DNA of 23,860 bases from Spongiicolonus versatilis (lineage in GTDB: Bacteria > Pseudomonadota > Gammaproteobacteria > Arenicellales > Spongiicolonaceae). Shown here piece by piece: positions 18,287 to 23,860 of the stretch. The position numbers and the translations under genes are program-made. Each line of letters starts with the position of its first letter. Positions within the stretch are counted from its first letter, which is position 1. The DNA is taken from the NCBI GenBank assembly GCA_028286165.1, contig JAPYMU010000010.1, positions 1-23,860 on the forward strand, given 5' to 3'. Under the pieces are notes generated by a model. That model was not told the DNA's origin. It saw only the letters and a program-made list of their open reading frames with translations, and did not search any database.

Positions 18287-19326
18287 CCGCGCGCAAAGTG
18301 GCCATCATCGGCGACCATTTCATGCTTCCGGCCATGTTCGAGCGCGCGTTAGCCGCCCTGCCGACCCCGGCCATCGAGACCCGCTCGCTGCAACTCGACT
18401 GGCCGGATGTGCCGATGCGCGCCGGCGACACTAACGACGGCGATAGCGGCGTGAGCGAATATGTCGGCGCGCCGGACGAAGTGGCGAGATTCATCGGCGA
18501 CGCCGAAATCCTCATCAACCACTTGGCGCCGGTGACCCGCGCCATGTTGGCGCATCTGCCGCGGTTGAAATTCATCGTCATCACCCGCGGCGGCCCGGTG
18601 AACATGGACATGCGCGCGCTGGCCGAGCGCGCCATCGGCGTGGCAAGCACACCGGGCCGCAACGCCTCCGCGGTGGCCGAGTTCACGGTCGGCCTGCTGC
18701 TCACGCAGACGCGGCGCATCAGCGCCGGGCATGAGGCGCTGCGGCGCGGGCGGTGGCGCGGCGATTTATACCGCGCCGATTCGGCCGGCGATGAACTGGC
18801 CGACTTGACCGTCGGCATCATCGGCTACGGCCGAATCGGCAACCGCCTGGCGCGCCTCCTGCAGCCGTTCGACTGCCGCCTGTTGGCCGCCGACCCGCAT
18901 ATCGACATCGACGACGAGGCGGTGAAGCAGGTCGCGCAATCCGCGTTGTTGGCGGAGTCGGATGTGGTGGTGTTGGCGGCGCGGGTCACCGCCGAGAGCA
19001 TCGGACTCATCGGCGATGCGCAACTGCGGCGGATGAAAAAAACCGCGCTGTTGGTGAATGTCGCGCGCGGCCCGTTGGTTGACTACGCCGCGCTGTACGA
19101 CGCGCTGGCCGAGAACCGCATCGGCGGCGCGGCGCTGGACACTTTCGCCATCGAGCCGCCGCCGGCCGGCGAGCCGCTGCTGCAACTGCCGAACGTTACG
19201 CTGACCCCGCACATCGCCGGCGCTTCCCGGCGCACGATTAACATCGCGGCCGAATGCGCGGCCGAGGAAGTCCGCCGTTATTTGGCCGGCGAGTCGCCGC
19301 GCAATCCCGTCACCCTTCCATCCTAA
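18283..19326 (+). CDS. NAD-dependent D-2-hydroxyacid dehydrogenase
   Basis: A 347-residue cytoplasmic oxidoreductase of the D-isomer 2-hydroxyacid dehydrogenase family (SerA, GhrA/B, PdxB relatives). The Rossmann motif GYGRIG is at 181-186 and Asp204 ends the second strand, which favours NAD over NADP. The catalytic triad is intact: Arg262 (NVARGPL), Glu291 (FAIEPP) and His310 (TPHIAG). There is no extra C-terminal ACT domain, unlike longer SerA enzymes. The N-terminal catalytic half contains TPGRNASAVAEFTVGLLL, usual for the family. Its ATG overlaps the kinase stop. In this operon it may reduce or oxidise a two- or three-carbon product, such as glyoxylate/glycolate or hydroxypyruvate/glycerate. 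The substrate is inferred. Confidence 0.9.
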   Translation: MTARKVAIIGDHFMLPAMFERALAALPTPAIETRSLQLDWPDVPMRAGDTNDGDSGVSEYVGAPDEVARFIGDAEILINHLAPVTRAMLAHLPRLKFIVITRGGPVNMDMRALAERAIGVASTPGRNASAVAEFTVGLLLTQTRRISAGHEALRRGRWRGDLYRADSAGDELADLTVGIIGYGRIGNRLARLLQPFDCRLLAADPHIDIDDEAVKQVAQSALLAESDVVVLAARVTAESIGLIGDAQLRRMKKTALLVNVARGPLVDYAALYDALAENRIGGAALDTFAIEPPPAGEPLLQLPNVTLTPHIAGASRRTINIAAECAAEEVRRYLAGESPRNPVTLPS

Positions 19327-19345
19327 CGCTCAACCCGAGGACACC

Positions 19346-19990
19346 ATGAAACAACCCGACTTGAAGTTGCGAAAAGAAATCATCGACACCTGCTTGAAGA
19401 TGAACGCCATGGGCATCAACCAAGGCACTTCCGGCAATGTCAGCGCGCGCGTCGACGGCGGAATTTTGATTACGCCGTCCGCGGTGCCGTACGATGCGAT
19501 GAAACCGGAGCGCATCGTGCGCATGGATTGGGACGGCAAGCGCGACGGCGATGCGGTGCCGTCCACCGAATGGCGTTTTCATCTCGACATCACCCGCGGG
19601 CGCGACGATGTCAACGCCATCGTGCACACCCATTCCATCTACGCGACCATTCTCGCGATTCGCGGCGAGAGCATTCCGGCTGTGCATTACATGATTGCCG
19701 CGGCCGGCGGCCCCAGCATTCGCTGCGGGAAGTATGAAACCTTCGGCACCGAAGATTTGTCGCAGCAGGCGTTGGAAGCGCTGGAAGACCGCAACGGCTG
19801 TCTTCTCGCCAACCACGGAGTCATCGCCACCGGGCCCAGCCTCGCCAAAGCGCTGTGGCTGGCAAAGGAAATCGAAGTGCTGGCGCAGCAATATGTGTTC
19901 TCGAAACTGCTCGGCGGGCCCAACCTGCTGTCCGATAGCGAGATACACCGTGTGGTGGAAAAATTCCGCGACTACGGCGTCAAGTCATAA
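19346..19990 (+). CDS. fucA: Class II aldolase, L-fuculose-1-phosphate aldolase-like
   Basis: A Zn-dependent aldolase of 214 residues that cleaves a ketose 1-phosphate to DHAP plus an aldehyde. The residues of E. coli FucA (Glu73, His92, His94, His155) all have counterparts here: Glu75 in STEWRFH, His94 and His96 in HTHS, and His157 in LANHG. The HYMIAAAGG segment and the C-terminal VVEKFRDYG also read like FucA. GAGGA (19337-19341) sits just before ATG 19346. FucA-like enzymes act on L-fuculose, D-ribulose or 5-deoxy/5-methylthio-ribulose 1-phosphates. With fucU, mtnK and mtnA nearby, a DHAP-shunt role (Ald2/DrdA type) is possible. With the adjacent FGGY kinase, a fuculose-like ketose route is also possible. 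Confidence 0.92.
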   Translation: MKQPDLKLRKEIIDTCLKMNAMGINQGTSGNVSARVDGGILITPSAVPYDAMKPERIVRMDWDGKRDGDAVPSTEWRFHLDITRGRDDVNAIVHTHSIYATILAIRGESIPAVHYMIAAAGGPSIRCGKYETFGTEDLSQQALEALEDRNGCLLANHGVIATGPSLAKALWLAKEIEVLAQQYVFSKLLGGPNLLSDSEIHRVVEKFRDYGVKS

Positions 19991-20027
19991 CCCGACGCGC
20001 GCCGCAACAACGCGACTTGAAACGCCG

Positions 20028-20906
20028 ATGAAACTCGTCTCGGTTTTTTCGCCGGAGCGGCCGTGGGTGTGGCTGGCGCCGCTGGTCGCGGTGCTGGCGG
20101 TGTTCACGCTGTTTCCGTTCTTCTACAACATCTATCTCAGTTTTCATGAGTTCAATTCGTTTCGGCGTACGCTGGTCTTCGTCGGCTTCGACAACTGGAA
20201 AGGGATGTTTGAAGACGCAAAAATGTGGCGCGCTTTCAGCGTCACATTGATTTACATGACGGTCTGCTTGAGCGTGCAGTTCGTGCTTGGACTCGGCATC
20301 GCGCTGCTCATCAACGCCGATGGCCGCGGCTACCATTTGATTCGCTCTTTGCTGTTGCTGCCGCTGGTGGTGCCGCCGGCGGTGGCCGGCATGATGTTTC
20401 TCCTGATGGAGGATTCGCAGTTCGGCGTGCTGTCGTGGATGCTGCAGTCGCTGAACCTGATTGCGGCCGGCGCGCCGCTGCTCACCTCGTCCAAAACCGC
20501 GCTGGTCGGCGTGATGTTGGCCGACATCTGGCAGTGGACGCCGTTCATGGTGCTCATCATGTTGGCCGGCCTGCACGCGCTGCCGAAGGAGCCGTTCGAG
20601 GCGGCGCTGGTGGACGGCGCGAGATTCCGTCACATGCTGTTTCACCTGATGCTGCCGATGCTGCGGCCGATTATCGCGGTGGCGTTGTTAATCCGCGGCA
20701 TCGATTTATTCCGCGTGTTTGACTATGTATTCGTGATGACTTCCGGCGGGCCCGGCATCGCCACGCAGACGCTGAGTTTCTACACTTGGAAGCAGAGTTT
20801 TTCGTTCGTCAAATGGGGGTATGCCGCGACCTTGAGTTTGTTTTCCCTGGTCTTTCTCATCGTGGTCGCGCATGCGTTCATTCGCGCGGCGAAAGTCAGG
20901 TGGTAA
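20028..20906 (+). CDS. ABC sugar permease, MalF/UgpA type (system C)
   Basis: A 292-residue inner-membrane permease with about six transmembrane segments. The EAA loop reads FEAALVDGARFRHMLFHLMLP, followed by FVMTSGGPG. ATG 20028 gives the usual short cytoplasmic N-terminus before the first hydrophobic segment. The 37-base gap after the aldolase shows no promoter or terminator, so it is probably still in the same operon. It pairs with the next gene. No ATPase follows in the window. Confidence 0.9.
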   Translation: MKLVSVFSPERPWVWLAPLVAVLAVFTLFPFFYNIYLSFHEFNSFRRTLVFVGFDNWKGMFEDAKMWRAFSVTLIYMTVCLSVQFVLGLGIALLINADGRGYHLIRSLLLLPLVVPPAVAGMMFLLMEDSQFGVLSWMLQSLNLIAAGAPLLTSSKTALVGVMLADIWQWTPFMVLIMLAGLHALPKEPFEAALVDGARFRHMLFHLMLPMLRPIIAVALLIRGIDLFRVFDYVFVMTSGGPGIATQTLSFYTWKQSFSFVKWGYAATLSLFSLVFLIVVAHAFIRAAKVRW

Positions 20907-20908
20907 CA

Positions 20909-21820
20909 ATGGCGACCGCGCAAAAAACCCGGCCAACATGGCGCGCTTGGCAATTGAGCGTGCGCGCCGCGGCCGCGTGGGCCGTGGTGGCGGTGTTCAT
21001 GTTCCCGTTGTATTGGTGGATTTCGGTGTCGTTGCGCCACGACCAGGACATATTCAACAAGCCGCCCAAGTTGTTCACGCCCGAGGTGACGCTGAAATCC
21101 TACAAAGTCGTGCTGCTCGGCATCTCGCCGTCGTCGACCTCCATCGAAAAAAGCGGCGCAGTGCATTGGGGTGAGAGCAGCGCCACTTTCGCGCTGCCGT
21201 CGCTGCTGGACAGCGTCTACATCGGCGTCGCCAGCACGCTCATCACCCTCGCGGTCTCGCTGTTGGCGGCGTACGCGCTGTCGCGCATGCGATTCGCCGG
21301 CCACCATCATTTCATCTTCTGGGTGTTATCGACCCGCATGCTGCCGCCGGTCGCGGTCGCGCTGCCGATGTTTTTTCTGTTCCGCGAGTTCGGCCTCATC
21401 GACACCTACACCGGCGCCATCTTGATTCACGCGCTGATGAATTTTCCGCTGGCGGTGCTGCTGTTGAAAAGTTTCATCGACGACATCCCGCGCGAAATAG
21501 ACGAAGCGGCGATGCTGGACGGCGCGTCGCGCATCACCGTGTTCACGCGTTTGATTCTGCCGTCGATGCGCGGCGGCATCGCCGCGGCCGCGGTGCTGTG
21601 TTTCGTGTTCAGTTGGACCGAGTTTCTGTTCATTCTGTCGCTGACCCAGGCCGGCGTGAACACCGTGCCGGTGGCCGCGTCCACCTTCGTCACCTCGACC
21701 GGCACCGCCTGGGGTTACATGGCGGCGCTGACCTGCGCGGCGGTGCTGCCGGCGTTCATCTTTATCGTGCTGGTGCAAAAGCATCTGGTGCGCGGTCTGA
21801 CTCTCGGCTCGCTGAAATAA
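20909..21820 (+). CDS. ABC sugar permease, MalG/UgpE type (system C)
   Basis: A 303-residue membrane subunit with about six transmembrane segments. The EAA loop is IDEAAMLDGASRITVFTRL, followed by LPSMRGG, and the C-terminal RGLTLGSLK is typical for MalG-type subunits. ATG 20909 is two bases after the preceding stop, with CAGGTGG upstream as ribosome site. A periplasmic insert of about 30 residues between the first and second membrane segments (around residues 65-85, with SPSSTSIEKSG) is longer than in the system A partner and resembles the system B partner, which has a similar insert with STGTQD. Confidence 0.9.
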   Translation: MATAQKTRPTWRAWQLSVRAAAAWAVVAVFMFPLYWWISVSLRHDQDIFNKPPKLFTPEVTLKSYKVVLLGISPSSTSIEKSGAVHWGESSATFALPSLLDSVYIGVASTLITLAVSLLAAYALSRMRFAGHHHFIFWVLSTRMLPPVAVALPMFFLFREFGLIDTYTGAILIHALMNFPLAVLLLKSFIDDIPREIDEAAMLDGASRITVFTRLILPSMRGGIAAAAVLCFVFSWTEFLFILSLTQAGVNTVPVAASTFVTSTGTAWGYMAALTCAAVLPAFIFIVLVQKHLVRGLTLGSLK

Positions 21821-21916
21821 CCGCGGTCGACTCAATTCAACCGTCTTGTTGCGCGATGCATCAATGCGCGCGACGGGATTATTTCACTTTCATCAACCAA
21901 CCTATCGGAGGACACA
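21821..21916 (+). promoter_or_regulatory. Intergenic region before system C binding protein
   Basis: This 96-base gap is long for this packed operon and is AT-richer than its flanks. It contains the 8-base palindrome GATGCATC (21855-21862) and GATTAT (21877-21882), a weak -10-like element, then CGGAGGA (21906-21912) as ribosome site. An internal promoter that boosts the binding-protein gene is plausible. I see no clear -35. Confidence 0.3.
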
Positions 21917-23440
21917 ATGAACACTCTCGACAAACGAAACGGCAAACGGCGCCTGGCCGACCTGGCCGGGCAACTCGCGGCGCGCCGCATCAGCAAACGC
22001 GACTTTCTTAAAAAAGCCGCGGCCCTGGGCTTCTTCGCCGCCGGCGCCGGGGTGTTAGGCGGCGCGGCAAAGCGGCCGTTTTCACTGCTGTCGCCGGCGC
22101 ATGCCGCTGATGAAGGCGAGCAATCGCCGGAAGTCACCGCCTGGCTGAAAGACGTCGGCAAAGGCTTCCGCGGCCGCAACATCACCATCAAATACGCCAC
22201 CGAGGCGACGCCGCCGAGTCAGGTGTTATCGACGCTGGTGGAGAACGATTTCACGCGATACACCGGCATTGAGGTGCAGGTGGAAATCGTGCCGCTGGAG
22301 CAGGTGCTGCAAAAACTCACGCAAGATGTCGCGGGCGGTCTCGGCTCGTACGATTTGTACTACCTCGACCAAAGTTGGATGGCGTCGTTCTCCAACGACA
22401 CCGTCGACCCGCGCGAGATGTATCAAAACCAATCGGACTTGGCGATGCCCAACTACGACTTCGACGACTTCCTGCCGCCGCTGACCGAAGGCATCAGCAT
22501 GTTCCGCAACAAAATGGTCGGTGTGCCGTTCGACATTCCCATTTTCATCGTCATGATTCGCCAGGACATCTACGACAAAATGGGCTTGCAAACGCCGACC
22601 ACCTACCCGCAGTATCTCGACAACGCGCGCGCCATTCAAGCCGAATACAACGGCGAGATTTTCGGCACCACCGGGCAGATGAAAAGCGGCCATTACAGTC
22701 TGGAATGCGACTGGACCAACTGGCTGTGGGGCCACGGCGGATCCATCTTCGGCCCGGACGGCAAATTCGCCGGCAACGATGCGCGCGGAATCGACGCGAT
22801 GGAATACTGGCTGCGCCTGAAAGAGAACATGCCGCCCGATGTCTTGAACTGGACTTGGGACGGCGAGTTCACATCCATGGCGCAGGGCCTGGCGGCGCAG
22901 GTGTACTCATGGGGCGAGTTCTTCCCCGGCCTCGACAACCCGGAGAATTCCAAGGTGGCCGGGTTGCTGGAGCCGGTGCTGCCGCTGCAGCCGGTGAGTC
23001 TGCGCGCGCCGGCCGAGGCCGGCCACGGCGAAATCCCCGGCACCGCGCATCAGGGCGGCAGCGCGTTGGCGGTGTCGCGGTATTCCAAGAATCTGGATGC
23101 GGCGTGGGTGTTCGCGCAGTGGGGTTCGTCGGCCGACATGAACATCCGCGTCTCGCTGTTGGGCGGCGGCGCCAGCCCGATGCGCCGCAGCACCTACGAG
23201 GATTCGCGGGTGCTGGCAAAGGCGCGGCCGGGGGTCGGCTCCACGCGCCACTTCGCCGTGACCCGGCGGGCGATTGAAAACCACATGGGCTCGGAGCCCG
23301 ACCATCCGGCCTGGGCCGAGGTCTCCAACGGCGTGATTCCGGTCGAACTCGGCCGGTTCTTCGCCGGCGAATACCGCTCGCCCAAAGCGGTGATGGACGA
23401 AATCGCCGAGGGGGTCGACAAGGCGTTTGCGCGCTATTGA
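21917..23440 (+). CDS. ABC substrate-binding protein with Lys-Arg Tat-like signal (system C)
   Basis: A periplasmic solute-binding protein of 507 residues, CUT1 type. The export signal is long: basic residues from 6 onward, the core SKRDFLKK (26-33), an Ala/Gly-rich hydrophobic stretch, and likely cleavage after AHA (residue 63). The core has Lys-Arg instead of Arg-Arg, which is tolerated in a few known Tat substrates; the preceding RR at 23-24 is out of register. A strong GGAGGA ribosome site fixes ATG 21917. It follows its permeases, the reverse of system B. An FGGY kinase follows, so the ligand is probably a sugar or polyol. Confidence 0.88.
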   Translation: MNTLDKRNGKRRLADLAGQLAARRISKRDFLKKAAALGFFAAGAGVLGGAAKRPFSLLSPAHAADEGEQSPEVTAWLKDVGKGFRGRNITIKYATEATPPSQVLSTLVENDFTRYTGIEVQVEIVPLEQVLQKLTQDVAGGLGSYDLYYLDQSWMASFSNDTVDPREMYQNQSDLAMPNYDFDDFLPPLTEGISMFRNKMVGVPFDIPIFIVMIRQDIYDKMGLQTPTTYPQYLDNARAIQAEYNGEIFGTTGQMKSGHYSLECDWTNWLWGHGGSIFGPDGKFAGNDARGIDAMEYWLRLKENMPPDVLNWTWDGEFTSMAQGLAAQVYSWGEFFPGLDNPENSKVAGLLEPVLPLQPVSLRAPAEAGHGEIPGTAHQGGSALAVSRYSKNLDAAWVFAQWGSSADMNIRVSLLGGGASPMRRSTYEDSRVLAKARPGVGSTRHFAVTRRAIENHMGSEPDHPAWAEVSNGVIPVELGRFFAGEYRSPKAVMDEIAEGVDKAFARY

Positions 23441-23472
23441 GCGGCATTCGCGCGGTTGACCGTGCGCTTGAA

Positions 23473-23498
23473 ATGCCGGGGCCGCCGGGCCCCGGCAT
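23473..23498 (+). other. Perfect GC-rich stem-loop after system C binding-protein gene
   Basis: ATGCCGGGGCC (23473-23483) pairs perfectly with GGCCCCGGCAT (23488-23498) around a four-base GCCG loop, beginning 33 bases after the binding-protein stop. The bases that follow are not a T-run, so this is either a weak terminator or, more likely, a 3' stabilising/attenuating element before the kinase gene. It matches in position the stem-loop after the system B binding-protein gene, although the sequence is different. Confidence 0.7.
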
Positions 23499-23549
23499 CC
23501 TCTTCGCCGACCGCGCCGCTCGCCTAAGTACATGCGCCGCACGAGTCAC

Positions 23550-23860
23550 ATGAGCGAAGGGGACGCCTGCATCCTCGGCATCGACAGTTCCACCACCGCC
23601 ACCAAAGCGGTGGCGTGGAGCCGCGACGGCGACTCCCTCGGCGAGGGGCGCTGCGACATTGCGCTGCGCATGCCGGCGCCCGGCAGATACGAGCAGAACC
23701 CGGACGACTGGTGGGAATCTCTGTGCGCCGCGCTGGCCGACCTGGGCCGCGGCGTCGACCTCGGCCGCATCGACGCGCTGGCGATTTCCAACCAGCGCGA
23801 GACCGTGGCGTTTTTGTCCGCGGCCGGCGAGGCCGTGGCGCCGGCCATCGTGTGGCTGGA
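23550..23860 (+). CDS. Second FGGY-family carbohydrate kinase (5' part)
   Basis: The frame runs off the window after 103 residues. The visible N-terminal domain has the FGGY phosphate-binding loop GIDSSTTATKAV, then YEQNPDDWW and SNQRETVAFL, as in glycerol, xylulose and related kinases. Ser-Ser-Thr-Thr instead of the more common Gly-Thr-Ser/Thr-Ser is within the family range. ATG 23550 is chosen; ATG 23532 is in frame and would add six residues, and neither has a good ribosome site. It differs clearly from the FGGY kinase at 16658, so it is not a recent duplicate. Placed directly after the system C binding-protein gene, it probably phosphorylates that importer's substrate. Confidence 0.85.
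   Translation, partial: MSEGDACILGIDSSTTATKAVAWSRDGDSLGEGRCDIALRMPAPGRYEQNPDDWWESLCAALADLGRGVDLGRIDALAISNQRETVAFLSAAGEAVAPAIVWL

Noticed and set aside
21855..21862. GATGCATC as an operator shared with the 9881-9889 GCATGCATG stretch
   Set aside because: Only the ATGCAT core is common; six bases are too few to claim a shared site.

Overview
This GC-rich window is densely packed and looks like a proteobacterial carbohydrate-salvage island. The twin-arginine substrate-binding proteins, paired-ATPase CUT1 importers and SorC-type regulator suggest a Gram-negative, but I cannot name the organism from sequence alone. Nearly every gene is joined to the next by a 1-4 base stop/start overlap or a short gap. 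I see no rRNA, tRNA, CRISPR array, transposase or integrase.

Layout. (1) 224-2750, plus strand: a coupled trio of FucU-type sugar mutarotase, PfkB-family ribokinase and MtnA (5-methylthioribose-1-phosphate isomerase). (2) 2762-9813, minus strand, convergent with the trio and only 11 bases from it: a complete importer ('system A': two permeases, two ATPases, a Tat-exported binding protein) whose last gene is mtnK (5-methylthioribose kinase). (3) 9814-9936: the intergenic region before a SorC-family regulator (9937-10947, plus), holding candidate operators. (4) 11019-16661, plus: a second complete importer ('system B': binding protein, two permeases, two ATPases). (5) 16658-19990, plus: an FGGY sugar kinase, a D-2-hydroxyacid dehydrogenase and a FucA-like class II aldolase. 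(6) 20028-23440, plus: a third importer ('system C': two permeases and a binding protein) with no ATPase in view. (7) A second FGGY kinase begins at about 23550 and runs off the window.

How the genes may work together. MtnK and MtnA are consecutive steps: 5-methylthioribose (or 5-deoxyribose) to the 1-phosphate, then to the ketose 1-phosphate. The FucA-like aldolase has the full Zn/Glu set and could cleave that ketose 1-phosphate to DHAP plus an aldehyde, as in the described 5-deoxyribose/methylthioribose 'DHAP shunt'. None of the later methionine-salvage genes (mtnB/C/D/E) is present here. Because mtnK closes the system A operon, import of an exogenous 5-substituted pentose by system A is a reasonable inference. 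The FGGY kinase, dehydrogenase and aldolase could instead form a separate ketose or polyol route served by systems B and C. All substrates are inferred.

The most unusual points are these. The two ATPases of system B carry complementary departures from consensus that predict one degenerate nucleotide site. Three of the four ATPases have Glu in place of the Q-loop Gln. System C lacks its own ATPases. Strong stem-loops lie just 3' of two of the three binding-protein genes.
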